Part shown: in pieces, positions 46,701-61,900 of the stretch | How positions within the stretch are numbered: the stretch's first letter is position 1 | How the letters are laid out: each line of letters begins with the position of its first letter | Origin: Bufo bufo | Lineage: Eukaryota; Chordata; Amphibia; Anura; Bufonidae | Length of the DNA stretch: 64,000 nucleotides | Assembly (NCBI RefSeq): GCF_905171765.1 | Contig: NC_053390.1 | Location: forward strand, 505,954,301-506,018,300 | Direction: 5' to 3' | Notes under the pieces: model-generated | The model's input: only the letters and a program-made list of their open reading frames with translations | Database searches by the model: none | Told to the model about the DNA's origin: nothing | Translations under genes and position numbers: made by a program

Positions 46701-49700
46701 GTACACGCTGTGGGCCTGACACACACGCTGGCAGGCATCTGCAATTATATTACAGTGAATTTTTTTTTACTGTTTTAAATGCAAGCTTTTGTGACACCAG
46801 ATATGAGTGGTGGGCACTGGCAGTAGTGGGCACAGTACACGCTGTGGGCCTGACACACATGCTGGCAGGCAACTGCAATTATATTACATTGAAAAAATTG
46901 TTTTACTGTTTTAAATGCAAGCTATTGTGACACCAGATATGAGTGGTGGGCACTGGCAGTAGTGGGCACAGTACACGCTGTGGGTCTGACACACACGCTG
47001 GCAGGCAACTGCAATTATATTACAGTGATTTTTTTTTTTACTTTTTTAAATGCAAGCTACTGTGACACCAGATATGAGTGGTGGGCACTGGCAGTAGTGG
47101 GCACAGTACACGCTGTGGGCCTGACACACACGCTTGCAGGCAACTGCAATTATATTACAGTGAAAAAATGGCTTTACTGTTTTAAATGCAAGCTACTGTG
47201 ACACTAGATATGAGTAGTGGGCACAGTACACGATGTGGGCCTGACACACACGCTGGCAGGCAACTGCAATTATATTACAGTGAAAAAATTGTTTTACTGT
47301 TTTAAATGCAAGCTACTGTGACACCAGATATGAGTGGTGGGCACTGGCAGTAGTGGGCACAGTACACGCTGTTGGCCTGACGAACACGCTGGCAATCAAC
47401 TGCAATTATATTACAGTGAAAAAATTGTTTTACTGTTTTAAATGCAAGCTACTGAGACACCAGATATGAGTGGTGGGCACTGGCAGTAGTGGACACAGTA
47501 CACGCTGTGGGCCTGACACACACGCTGGCAGGCAACTGCAATTATATTACAGTGATTTTTTTTTTTACTGTTTTAAATGCAAACTACTGTGACACCAGAT
47601 ATGAGTGGTGGGCACTGGCAGTAGTGGGCACAGTACACGCTGTGGGCTTGACACACACGCTGGCAGGCAACTGCAATTATATTACAGTGATTTTTTTTTT
47701 TTACTGTTTTAAATGCAAGCTACTGTGACACCAGATATGAGTGGTGGGCACTGGCAGTAGTGGGCACAGTACACGCTGTGGGCCTGACACACACGCTTGC
47801 AGGCAACTGCAATTATATTACAGTGAAAAAATTGTTTTACTGTTTTAAATGCAAGCTACTGTGACACCAGATATGAGTGGTGGGCACTGGCAGTATTGGG
47901 CACAGTACATGCTGTGGGCCTGACACACATGCTGGCAGGCAATTGCAATTATATTACAGTGAAAAAATTGTTTTACTGTTTTAAATGCAAGCTACTGTGA
48001 CACCAGATATGAGTAGTGGGCACAGTATACGCTGTGGGCCTGACACATACGGTGGCAGGCAACTGTAATTATATTACAGTGAAAAAATTGTTTTACTGTT
48101 TTAAATGCAAGCTATTGTGACACTAGATATGAGTGGTGGGCACTGGCAGTAGTGGGCACAGTACACGCTGTTGGCCTGACACACACGCTGGCAGGCAACT
48201 GCAATTATATTACAGTGAATATTTTTTTTACTGTTTTAAATGCAAGCTACTGTGACACCAGATATGAGTAGTGGGCACAGTACACGCTGTGGGCCAGACA
48301 CACACGCTTGCAGGCAACTGCAATTATATTACAGTGCAAAAATTATTTTACTGTTTTAAATGCAAGCTACTGTGACACCAGATATGAGTGGTGGGCACTG
48401 GCAGTAGTGGGCACAGTACACGCTGTGGGCCTGACACACACGCTGGCAGGCAACTGCAATTATATTACAGTGAAAAAATGGCTTTACTGCTTTAAATGCA
48501 AGCTACTGTGACACTAGATATGAGTAGTGGGCACAGTACACGATGTGGGCCTGACACACACGCTGGCAGGCAACTGCAATTATATTACAGTGAAAAAATA
48601 GTTTTACTGTTTTAAATGCAAGCTACTGTGACACCAGATATGAGTGGTGGGCACTGGCAGTAGTGGGCACAGTACACGCTGTTGGCCTGACGAACACGCT
48701 GGCAGGCAACTGCAATTATATTACAGTGAAAAAATTGTTTTACTGTTTTAAATGCAAGCTACTGTGACACCAGATATGAGTGGAGGGCACTGGCAGTAGT
48801 GGGCACAGTACATGCTGTGGGCCTGACACACATGCCGGCAGGCAACTGCAATTATATTACAGTGAAAAAATTGTTTTACTGTTTTAAATGCAAGCTACTG
48901 TGACACCAGATATGAGTGGTGGGCACTGGCAGTAGTGGGCACAGTACACGCTGTTGGCCTGACACACATGCTGGCAGGCAACAGCAATTATATTACAGTG
49001 TATTTTTTTTTACTGTTTTAAATGCAAGCTACTGTGACACCAGATATGAGTGGTGGGCACTGGCAGTAGTGGGCACAGTACACGCTGTGGGCATGACACA
49101 TACGCTGGCAGGCAACTGCAATTATATTACAGTGAAAAAATTGTTTTACTGTTTTAAATGCAAGCTACTGTGACACCAGATATGAGTGGTGGGCACTGGC
49201 AGTAGTGGGCACAGTACACGCTGTTGGCCTGACGAACACGCTGGCAGGCAACTGCAATTATATTACAGTGAAAAAATTGTTTTACTGTTTTAAATGCAAG
49301 CTACTGTGACACCAGATATGAGTGGTGGGCACTGGCAGTAGTGGGCACAGTACACGCTGTGGGCCTGACACACACGCTTGCAGGCAACTGCAATTATATT
49401 ACAGTGAAAAAATTGTTTTACTGTTTTAAATGCAAGCTACTGTGACACCAGATATGAGTAGTGGGCACAGTATACGCTGTGGGCCTGACACATACGGTGG
49501 CAGGCAACTGTAATTATATTACAGTGAAAAAATTGTTTTACTGTTTTAAATGCAAGCTATTGTGACACTAGATATGAGTGGTGGGCACTGGCAGTAGTGG
49601 GCACAGTACACGCTGTTGGCCTGACACACACGCTGGCAGGCAACTGCAATTATATTACAGTGAATATTTTTTTTACTGTTTTAAATGCAAGCTACTGTGA

Positions 49701-49943
49701 CACCAGATATGAGTAGTGGGCACAGTACACGCTGTGGGCTAGACACACACGCTTGCAGGAAACTGCAATTATATTACAGTGCAAAAATTATTTTACTGTT
49801 TTAAATGCAAGCTACTGTGACACCAGATATGAGTGGTGGGCACTGGCAGTAGTGGGCACAGTATACGCTGTGGGCCTGACACACACGCTGGCAGGCAACT
49901 GCAATTATATTACAGTGAAAAAATGGCTTTACTGCTTTAAATG
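40725..49943. repeat. 9.2-kb higher-order block, copy 1
   Basis: Landmarks in this interval recur 9,219 bp downstream (up to about 55,350) or 9,225 bp downstream (beyond it). The left edge is at the monomer starting AAGCTACTGTAAAACC (about 40,729), which recurs at 49,948. Confidence 0.93.
43130..45990. repeat. Internal ~1.7-1.8-kb duplication inside the 9.2-kb block
   Basis: The stretch 43,398-44,200 recurs at 45,184-45,990 (offset about 1,785). The rare monomer with TTCTGTATTAAATGC at 43,131 recurs at about 44,799 (offset 1,668). The offset change equals one short monomer gained in the second copy. The same pair is present again in copy 2 of the large block. Confidence 0.85.
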
Positions 49944-52900
49944 CAAGCTACTGTAAAACCAGATATGAGTAGTATGCACAGTGCACGCTGTGGGCATGAC
50001 ACACACGCTTGCAGGCAACTGCAATTATATTACAGTGAAAAAATGGTTTTACTGTTTTAAATGCAAGCTACTGTGACACTAGATATGAGAAGTGGGCACA
50101 GTACACGATGTGGGCCTGACACACACACTGGCAGGCAACTGCAATTATATTACAGAGATTTATTTTTTACTGTTTTAAATGCAAGCTACTGTGAAACCAG
50201 ATATGAGTAGTGGGCACAGTGCACGCTGTGGGCATGACACACACGCTTGCAGGCAACTGCAATTATATTACAGTGAAAAAATTGTTTTTCTGTTTTAAAT
50301 GCAAGCTACTGTGACACCAGATATAAGTGGTGGGCACTGTCAGTAGTGGGCACAGTACACGCTGTGGGCCTGACACACACGCTTGTAGGCAACTGCAATT
50401 ATATTACAGTGAAAAAATAGTTTTACTGTTTTAAATGCAAGCTACTGTGAAACCAGATATTAAAAGTGGGCACAGTACACGCTGTTGGCCTGACACACAC
50501 GCTGGCAGGCAACTGCAATCATATTACAGTGAAAAAATTGTTTTACTGTTTTAAATGCAAGCTACTGTGACACCAGATATGAGTGGTGGGCACTGGCAGT
50601 AGTGGGCACAGTACACGCTGTGGGCCAGACACACACGCTGGCAGGCAACTGCAATTATATTACAGTGTATTTTTTTTTTTTACTGTTTTAAATGCAAGCT
50701 ACTGTGACACCAGATATGAGTGGTGGGCACTGGCAGTAGTGGGCATAGTACACGCTGTGGGCCTGACACACACACTTGCAGGCAATTGCAATTATATTAC
50801 AGTGAAAAAAATGTTTTACTGTTTTAAATGCAAGCTATTGTGACACCAGATATGAGTGGTGGGCACTCGCAATAGTGGGCACAGTACACGCTGTGGGCCT
50901 GACACACATGCTGGCAGGCAACTGCAATTATATTACAGTGAAAAAATTGTTTTACTGTTTTATATGCAAGCTATTGTGACACCAGATATGAGTGGTGGGC
51001 ACTGGCAGTAGTGGGCACAGTACATGCTGTTGGCCTGACACACATGCTGGCAGGCAACTGCAATTATATTACAGTGAATAGTTTTTTTTACTGTTTTAAA
51101 TGCAAGCTACTGTGACACCAGATATGAGTGGTGGGTACTGGCAGTAGTGGGCACAGTACACACTGTGGGCCTGACACACACGCTTGCAGGCAACTGCAAT
51201 TATATTACAGTTAAAAAATTGTTTTACTGTTTTAAATGAAAGCTACTGTGACACCAGAAATGAGTAGTGGGCACAGTACACGCTGTGGGCCTGACACACA
51301 CGCTGGCAGGCAACTGCAATTATATTACAGTGAAAAAATTGTTTTACTGTTTTAAATGCAAGCTATTGTGACACCAGATATGAGTGGTGGGCACTGGCAG
51401 TAGTGGGCACAGTACACGCTGTTGGCCTGACACACACGCTGGCAGGCAACTGCAATTATATTACAGTGAATATTTTTTTTACTGTTTTAAATGCAAGCTA
51501 CTGTGACACCAGATATGAGTAGTGGGCACAGTACACGCTGTGGGCCTGACACACACGCTTGCAGGAAACTGCAATTATATTACAGTGCAAAAATTATTTT
51601 ACTGTTTTAAATGCAAGCTTCTGTGACACCAGATATGAGTGGTGGGCACTGGCAGTAGTGGGCACAGTACACACTGTCGGCCTGACACACACGCTTGCAG
51701 GCAACTGCAATTATATTACAGTGAAAAAATGGTTTTACTGTTTTAAATGCAAGCTACTGTGACACTAGATATTAGTAGTGGGCACAGTACACGATGTGGG
51801 CCTAACACACACGCTGGCAGACAATTGCATTATATTGCAGAGAATTTTTTTTTTACTGTTTTAAATGCAAGCTACTGTGACACCAGATATGAGTGGTGGG
51901 CACTGGCAGTTGTGGGCACAGTACACGCTGTTGGCCTGACACACACGCTGGCAGGCAACTGCAATTATATTACAGTGAAAAAATTGTTTTACTGTTTTAA
52001 ATGCAAGCTACTGTGACACCAGATATGAGTAGTGGGCACAGTACACGCTGTGGGCCTGACACACACGCTTGCAGGAAACTGCAATTATATTACAGTGCAA
52101 AAATTATTTTACTGTTTTAAATGCAAGCTACTGTGACACCAGATATGAGTAGTGGGCACAGTGCACGCTGTGGGCATGACACACACGCTTGCAGGCAACT
52201 GCAATTATATTACAGTGAAAAAATTGTTTTACTGTTTTAAATGCGAGCTACTGTGACACCAGATATTAATAGTGGGCACAGTACACGTTGTTGGCCTGAG
52301 ACACAGGCTTGCAGGCAACTGCAATTATATTACAGTGAAAAAATTGTTTTTCTGTATTAAATGCAAGCTACTGTGACACCAGATATGAGTGGTGGGCACT
52401 GGCAGTAGTGGGCACAGTACACGCTGTTGGCCTGACACACACGCTGGCAGGCAACTGCAATTATATTACAATGAAAAAATTGTTTTACTGTTTTAAATGC
52501 AAGCTACTGTGACACCAGATATGAGTAGTGGGCACAGTACACGCTGTGGGCCTGACACACACGCTTGCAGGAAACTGCAATTATATTACAGTGCAAAAAT
52601 TATTTTACTGTTTTAAATGCAAGCTACTGTGAAACCAGATATGAGTAGTGGGCACAGTGCACGCTGTGTGCATGACACACACGCTTGCAGGTAACTGCAA
52701 TTATATTACAGTGAAAAAATTGTTTTACTGTTTTAAATGCAAGCTACTGTGACACCAGATGTTAATAGTGGGCAAAGTACACGCTGTTGGCCTGAGACAC
52801 AGGCTGGCAGGCAACTGCAATTATATTACAGTGAAAAAATAGTTTTACTGTTTTAAATGCAAGCTACTGTGACACCAGATATGAGTGGTGGGCACTGGCA

Positions 52901-55900
52901 GTAGTGGGCACAGTACACGCTGTGGGCCAGACACACACGCTGGCAGGCAACTGCAATTATATTACAGTGTATTTTTTTTTTACTGTTCTAAATGCAAGCT
53001 ACTGTGACACCAGATATGAGTGGTGGGCACTGGCAGTAGTGGGCACAGTACACGCTGTGGGCATGACACATACGCTGGCAGGCAACTGCAATTATATTAC
53101 AGTGAAAAAATTGTTTTACTGTTTTAAATGCAAACTACTGTGACACCAGATATGAGTGGTGGGCACTGGCAGTAGTGGGCACAGTACATGCTGTGGGCCG
53201 GACACACACGCTGGCAGGCAACTGCAATTATATTACAGTGAATTATTTTTTTACTGTTTTAAATGCAAGCTACTGTGACACCAGATATGAGTGGTGGGCA
53301 CTGGCAGTAGTGGGCACAGTACACGCTGTGGGCATGACACACACGCTGGCAGGCAACTGCAATTATATTACAGTGAAAAAATTGTTTTACTGTTTTAAAT
53401 GCAAACTTCTGTGACACCAGATATGAGTGGTGGGCACTGGCAGTAGTGGGCACAGTACACGCTGTGGGCATGACACACACGCTGGCAGGCAACTGCAATT
53501 ATATTACAGTGAAAAAATTGTTTTACTGTTTTAAATGCAAACTTCTGTGACACCAGATATGAGTGGTGGGCACTGGCAGTAGTGGGCACAGTACACACTG
53601 TGGGCCTGACACACACGCTTGCAGGCAACTGCAATTATATTACAGTTAAAAAATTGTTTTACTGTTTTAAATGAAAGCTACTGTGACACCAGAAATGAGT
53701 AGTGGGCACAGTACACGCTGTGGGCCTGACACACAAGCTTGCAGGCAACTGCAATTATATTACAGTGAAAAAATGGTTTTACTGTTTTAAATGCAAGCTA
53801 CTGTGACACTAGATATTAGTAGAGGGCAAAGTACACGATGTGGGCCTGACACACACGCTGGCAGGCAACTGCATTATATTACAGAGATTTTTTTTTTTAC
53901 TGTTTTAAATGCAAGCTACTGTGCAACCAGATATGAGTAGTGGGCACAGTGCACGCTGTGGGCATGACACACACGCTTGCAGGCAACTGCAATTATACTA
54001 CAGTGAAAAAATTGTTTTTCTGTATTAAATGCAAGCTACTGTGACACCAGATATGAGTGGTGGGCACTGGCAGTAGTGGGCACAGTACACGCTGTTGGCC
54101 TGACACACACGCTGGCAGGCAACTGCAATTATATTACAATGAAAAAATTGTTTTACTGTTTTAAATGCAAGCTACTGTGACACCAGATATGAGTAGTGGG
54201 CACAGTACACGCTGTGGGCCTGACACACACGCTTGCAGGAAACTGCAATTATATTACAGTGCAAAAATTATTTTACTGTTTTAAATTCAAGCTACTGTGA
54301 CACCAGATATGAGTAGTGGGCACAGCGCACGCTGTGGGCATGACACACGCTTGCAGGCAACTGCAATTATATTACAGAGAATTTTTTTTTTACTGTTTTA
54401 AATGCAAGCTACTGTGAAACCAGATATGAGTAGTGGGCACAGTGCACGCTGTGTGCATGACACACACGCTTGCAGGTAACTGCAATTATATTACAGTGAA
54501 AAAATTGTTTTACTGTTTTAAATGCAAGCTACTGTGACACCAGATGTTAATAGTGGGCAAAGTACACGCTGTTGGCCTGAGACACAGGCTGGCAGGCAAC
54601 TGCAATTATATTACAGTGAAAAAATAGTTTTACTGTTTTAAATGCAAGCTACTGTGACACCAGATATGAGTGGTGGGCACTGGCAGTAGTGGGCACAGTA
54701 CACGCTGTGGGCCAGACACACACGCTGGCAGGCAACTGCAATTATGTTACAGTGTATTTTTTTTTTACTGTTCTAAATGCAAGCTACTGTGACACCAGAT
54801 ATGAGTGGTGGGCACTGGCAGTAGTGGGCACAGTACACGCTGTGGGCATGACACATACGCTGGCAGGCAACTGCAATTATATTACAGTGAAAAAATTGTT
54901 TTACTGTTTTAAATGCAAACTACTGTGACACCAGATATGAGTGGTGGGCACTGGCAGTAGTGGGCACAGTACATGCTGTGGGCCGGACACACACGCTGGC
55001 AGGCAACTGCAATTATATTACAGTGAATTATTTTTTTACTGTTTTAAATGCAAGCTACTGTGACACCAGATATGAGTGGTGGGCACTGGCAGTAGTGGGC
55101 ACAGTACACGCTGTGGGCATGACACACACGCTGGCAGGCAACTGCAATTATATTACAGTAAAAAAATTGTTTTACTGTTTTAAATGCAAACTTCTGTGAC
55201 ACCAGATATGAGTGGTGGGCACTGGCAGTAGTGGGCACAGTACACGCTGTGGGTCTGACACACACGCTGGCAGGCAACTGCAATTATATTACAGTGATTT
55301 TTTTTTTTTACTGTTTTAAATGAAAGCTACTGTGACACCAGATATGAGTGGTGGAATTAGGCACTGGCAGTAGTGGGCACAGTACACGCTGTGGGCCTGA
55401 CACACACGCTTGCAGGCAACTGCAATTATATTACAGTTATAAAATTGTTTTACTGTTTTAAATGCAAGCTATTGTGACACCAGATTTGAGTGGTGGGCAC
55501 TGGCAGTAGTGGGCATAGTACACGCTGTGGGCCTGACACACACGCTTGCAGGCAACTGCAATTATATTACAGTGAAAAAATTGTTTTACTGTTTTAAATG
55601 CAAGCTATTGTGACACCAGATTTGAGTGGTGGGCACTGGCAGTAGTGGGCACAGTACACGCTGTGGGCCTGACACACATGCTGGCAGGCAACTGAAATTA
55701 TATTACAGTGAAAAAATTGTTTTACTGTTTTAAATGCAAGCTATTGTGACACCAGATATGAGTGGTGGGCACTGGCAGTAGTGGGCACAGTACACGCTGT
55801 TGGCCTGACACATACCCTGGCAGGCAACTGCAATTATATTACAGTGAAAAAATTGTTTTACTGTTTTAAATGCAAACTACTGTGACACCAGATATGAGTG

Positions 55901-58900
55901 GTGGGCACTGGCAGTAGTGGGCACAGTACACGCTGTGGGCCTGACACACACGCTGGCAGGCATCTGCAATTATATTACAGTGAATTTTTTTTTACTGTTT
56001 TAAATGCAAGCTTTTGTGACACCAGATATGAGTGGTGGGCACTGGCAGTAGTGGGCACAGTACACGCTGTGGGCCTGACACACATGCTGGCAGGCAACTG
56101 CAATTATATTACATTGAAAAAATTGTTTTACTGTTTTAAATGCAAGCTATTGTGACACCAGATATGAGTGGTGGGCACTGGCAGTAGTGGGCACAGTACA
56201 CGCTGTGGGTCTGACACACACGCTGGCAGGCAACTGCAATTATATTACAGTGATTTTTTTTTTTACTTTTTTAAATGCAAGCTACTGTGACACCAGATAT
56301 GAGTGGTGGGCACTGGCAGTAGTGGGCACAGTACACGCTGTGGGCCTGACACACACGCTTGCAGGCAACTGCAATTATATTACAGTGAAAAAATGGCTTT
56401 ACTGTTTTAAATGCAAGCTACTGTGACACCAGATATGAGTAGTGGGCACAGTACACGATGTGGGCCTGACACACACGCTGGCAGGCAACTGCAATTATAT
56501 TACAGTGAAAAAATTGTTTTACTGTTTTAAATGCAAGCTACTGTGACACCAGATATGAGTGGTGGGCACTGGCAGTAGTGGGCACAGTACACGCTGTTGG
56601 CCTGACGAACACGCTGGCAATCAACTGCAATTATATTACAGTGAAAAAATTGTTTTACTGTTTTAAATGCAAGCTACTGAGACACCAGATATGAGTGGTG
56701 GGCACTGGCAGTAGTGGACACAGTACACGCTGTGGGCCTGACACACACGCTGGCAGGCAACTGCAATTATATTACAGTGATTTTTTTTTTTACTGTTTTA
56801 AATGCAAACTACTGTGACACCAGATATGAGTGGTGGGCACTGGCAGTAGTGGGCACAGTACACGCTGTGGGCTTGACACACACGCTGGCAGGCAACTGCA
56901 ATTATATTACAGTGATTTTTTTTTTTTACTGTTTTAAATGCAAGCTACTGTGACACCAGATATGAGTGGTGGGCACTGGCAGTAGTGGGCACAGTACACG
57001 CTGTGGGCCTGACACACACGCTTGCAGGCAACTGCAATTATATTACAGTGAAAAAATTGTTTTACTGTTTTAAATGCAAGCTACTGTGACACCAGATATG
57101 AGTGGTGGGCACTGGCAGTATTGGGCACAGTACATGCTGTGGGCCTGACACACATGCTGGCAGGCAATTGCAATTATATTACAGTGAAAAAATTGTTTTA
57201 CTGTTTTAAATGCAAGCTACTGTGACACCAGATATGAGTAGTGGGCACAGTATACGCTGTGGGCCTGACACATACGGTGGCAGGCAACTGTAATTATATT
57301 ACAGTGAAAAAATTGTTTTACTGTTTTAAATGCAAGCTATTGTGACACTAGATATGAGTGGTGGGCACTGGCAGTAGTGGGCACAGTACACGCTGTTGGC
57401 CTGACACACACGCTGGCATGCAACTGCAATTATATTACAGTGAATATTTTTTTTACTGTTTTAAATGCAAGCTACTGTGACACCAGATATGAGTAGTGGG
57501 CACAGTACACGCTGTGGGCCAGACACACACGCTTGCAGGAAACTGCAATTATATTACAGTGCAAAAATTATTTTACTGTTTTAAATGCAAGCTACTGTGA
57601 CACCAGATATGAGTGGTGGGCACTGGCAGTAGTGGGCACAGTACACGCTGTGGGCCTGACACACACGCTGGCAGGCAACTGCAATTATATTACAGTGAAA
57701 AAATGGCTTTACTGCTTTAAATGCAAGCTACTGTGACACTAGATATGAGTAGTGGGCACAGTACACGATGTGGGCCTGACACACACGCTGGCAGGCAACT
57801 GCAATTATATTACAGTGAAAAAATAGTTTTACTGTTTTAAATGCAAGCTACTGTGACACCAGATATGAGTGGTGGGCACTGGCAGTAGTGGGCACAGTAC
57901 ACGCTGTTGGCCTGACGAACACGCTGGCAGGCAACTGCAATTATATTACAGTGAAAAAATTGTTTTACTGTTTTAAATGCAAGCTACTGTGACACCAGAT
58001 ATGAGTGGAGGGCACTGGCAGTAGTGGGCACAGTACATGCTGTGGGCCTGACACACATGCCGGCAGGCAACTGCAATTATATTACAGTGAAAAAATTGTT
58101 TTACTGTTTTAAATGCAAGCTACTGTGACACCAGATATGAGTGGTGGGCACTGGCAGTAGTGGGCACAGTACACGCTGTTGGCCTGACACACATGCTGGC
58201 AGGCAACAGCAATTATATTACAGTGTATTTTTTTTTACTGTTTTAAATGCAAGCTACTGTGACACCAGATATGAGTGGTGGGCACTGGCAGTAGTGGGCA
58301 CAGTACACGCTGTGGGCATGACACATACGCTGGCAGGCAACTGCAATTATATTACAGTGAAAAAATTGTTTTACTGTTTTAAATGCAAGCTACTGTGACA
58401 CCAGATATGAGTGGTGGGCACTGGCAGTAGTGGGCACAGTACACGCTGTTGGCCTGACGAACACGCTGGCAGGCAACTGCAATTATATTACAGTGAAAAA
58501 ATTGTTTTACTGTTTTAAATGCAAGCTACTGTGACACCAGATATGAGTGGTGGGCACTGGCAGTAGTGGGCACAGTACACGCTGTGGGCCTGACACACAC
58601 GCTTGCAGGCAACTGCAATTATATTACAGTGAAAAAATTGTTTTACTGTTTTAAATGCAAGCTACTGTGACACCAGATATGAGTAGTGGGCACAGTATAC
58701 GCTGTGGGCCTGACACATACGGTGGCAGGCAACTGTAATTATATTACAGTGAAAAAATTGTTTTACTGTTTTAAATGCAAGCTATTGTGACACTAGATAT
58801 GAGTGGTGGGCACTGGCAGTAGTGGGCACAGTACACGCTGTTGGCCTGACACACACGCTGGCAGGCAACTGCAATTATATTACAGTGAATATTTTTTTTA

Positions 58901-59168
58901 CTGTTTTAAATGCAAGCTACTGTGACACCAGATATGAGTAGTGGGCACAGTACACGCTGTGGGCCAGACACACACGCTTGCAGGAAACTGCAATTATATT
59001 ACAGTGCAAAAATTATTTTACTGTTTTAAATGCAAGCTACTGTGACACCAGATATGAGTGGTGGGCACTGGCAGTAGTGGGCACAGTATACGCTGTGGGC
59101 CTGACACACACGCTGGCAGGCAACTGCAATTATATTACAGTGAAAAAATGGCTTTACTGCTTTAAATG
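49944..59168. repeat. 9.2-kb higher-order block, copy 2
   Basis: Tandem duplicate of 40,725-49,943. By eye I found about ten differences, including a 6-bp insertion GAATTA near 55,354 that changes the offset from 9,219 to 9,225, and single changes near 52,176, 55,322, 55,439, 56,428 and 57,418. The match ends near 59,168. Confidence 0.93.
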
Positions 59169-61900
59169 CAAGCTACTGTGACACTAGATATGAGTAGTGG
59201 GCACAGTACACGATGTGGGCCTGACACACACGCTGGCAGGCAACTGCAATTATATTACAGTGACAAAATAGTTTTACTGTTTTAAATGCAAGCTACTGTG
59301 ACACCAGATATGAGTGGTGGGCACTGGCAGTAGTGGGCACAGTACACGCTGTTGGCCTGACGAACACGCTGTCAGGCAACTGCAATTATATTACAGTGAA
59401 AAAATTGTTTTACTGTTTTAAATGCAAGCTACTGTGACACCAGATATGAGTGGTGGGCACTGGCAGTAGTGGGCACAGTACACGCTGTTGGCCTGACACA
59501 CATGCTGGCAGGCAACAGCAATTATATTACAGTGTATTTTTTTTTACTGTTTTAAATGCAAGCTACTGTGACACCAGATATGAGTGGTGGGCACTGGCAG
59601 TAGTGGGCACAGTACACGCTGTGGGCATGACACATACGCTGGCAGGCAACTGCAATTATATTACAGTGAAAAAATTGTTTTACTGTTTTAAATGCAAGCT
59701 ACTGTGACACCAGATATGAGTGGTGGGCACTGGCAGTAGTGGGCACAGTACACGCTGTTGGCCTGACGAACACGCTGGCAGGCAACTGCAATTATATTAC
59801 AGTGAAAAAATTTTTTACTGTTTTAAATGCAAGCTACTGTGACACCAGATATGAGTGGTGGGCACTGGCAGTAGTGGGCACAGTACACGCTGTGGGCCTG
59901 ACACACACGCTTGCAGGCAACTGCAATTATATTACAGTGAAAAAATTGTTTTACTGTTTTAAATGCAAGCTACTGTGACACCAGATATGAGTAGTGGGCA
60001 CAGTATACGCTGTGGGCCTGACACATACGGTGGCAGGCAACTGTAATTATATTACAGTGAAAAAATTGTTTTACTGTTTTAAATGCAAGCTATTGTGACA
60101 CTAGATATGAGTGGTGGGCACTGGCAGTAGTGGGCACAGTACACGCTGTTGGCCTGACACACACGCTGGCAGGCAACTGCAATTATATTACAGTGAATAT
60201 TTTTTTTACTGTTTTAAATGCAAGCTACTGTGACACCAGATATGAGTAGTGGGCACAGTACACGCTGTGGGCCAGACACACACGCTTGCAGGAAACTGCA
60301 ATTATATTACAGTGCAAAAATTATTTTACTGTTTTAAATGCAAGCTACTGTGACACCAGATATGAGTGGTGGGCACTGGCAGTAGTGGGCACAGTACACG
60401 CTGTGGGCCTGACACACACGCTGGCAGGCAACTGCAATTATATTACAGTGAAAAAATGGCTTTACTGCTTTAAATGCAAGCTACTGTGACACTAGATATG
60501 AGTAGTGGGCACAGTACACGATGTGGGCCTGACACACACGCTGGCAGGCAACTGCAATTATATTACAGTGACAAAATAGTTTTACTGTTTTAAATGCAAG
60601 CTACTGTGACACCAGATATGAGTGGTGGGCACTGGCAGTAGTGGGCACAGTACACGCTGTTGGCCTGACGAACACGCTGGCAGGCAACTGCAATTATATT
60701 ACAGTGAAAAAATTGTTTTACTGTTTTAAATGCAAGCTACTGTGACACCAGATATGAGTGGAGGGCACTGGCAGTAGTGGGCACAGTACATGCTGTGGGC
60801 CTGACACACATGCCGGCAGGCAACTGCAATTATATTACAGTGAAAAAATTGTTTTACTGTTTTAAATGCAAGCTACTGTGACACCAGATATGAGTGGTGG
60901 GCACTGGCAGTAGTGGGCACAGTACACGCTGTTGGCCTGACACACATGCTGGCAGGCAACAGCAATTATATTACAGTGTATTTTTTTTTACTGTTTTAAA
61001 TGCAAGCTACTGTGACACCAGATATGAGTGGTGGGCACTGGCAGTAGTGGGCACAGTACACGCTGTGGGCATGACACATACGCTGGCAGGCAACTGCAAT
61101 TATATTACAGTGAAAAAATTGTTTTACTGTTTTAAATGCAAGCTACTGTGACACCAGATATGAGTGGTGGGCACTGGCAGTAGTGGGCACAGTACACGCT
61201 GTTGGCCTGACGAACACGCTGGCAGGCAACTGCAATTTTATTACAGTGAAAAAAATGTTTTACTGTTTTAAATGCAAGCTACTGTGACACCAGATATGAG
61301 TGGTGGGCACTGGCAGTAGTGGGCACAGTACACGCTGTGGGCCTGACACACACGCTTGCAGGCAACTGCAATTATATTACAGTGAAAAAATTGTTTTACT
61401 GTTTTAAATGCAAGCTACTGTGACACCAGATATGAGTGGTGGGCACTGGCAGTAGTGGGCACAGTACATGCTGTGGGCCTGACACACATGCTGGCAGGCA
61501 ACTGCAATTATATTACAGTGAAAAAATTGTTTTACTGTTTTAAATGCAAGCTACAGTGACACCAGATATGAGTGGTGGGCACTGGCAGTAGTGGGCACAG
61601 TACACGCTGTTGGTCTGACACACACGCTGGCAGGCAACAGCAATTATATTACAGTTTATTTTTTTTTACTGTTTTAAATGCAAGCTACTGTGACACCAGA
61701 TATGAGTGGTGGGCACTGGCAGTAGTGGGCACAGTACACGCTGTGGGCATGACACATACGCTGGCAGGCAACTGCAATTATATTACATTGAAAAAATTGT
61801 TTTACTGTTTTAAATGCAAACTACTGTGACACCGGATATGAGTAGTGGGCACTGGCAGTAGTGGGCACAGTACACGCTGTGGGCCTGACACACACGCTGG
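57723..61900. repeat. 1.45-kb higher-order repeat in tandem
   Basis: A monomer with GTGACACTAGATATGAGTAG marks unit starts at 57,723, 59,168 and 60,477, giving periods of 1,445 and 1,309 bp. The shorter period lacks one long monomer. The third unit degenerates after about 61,250. A single equivalent unit lies at 48,498-49,943 in the first 9.2-kb copy. Confidence 0.88.
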
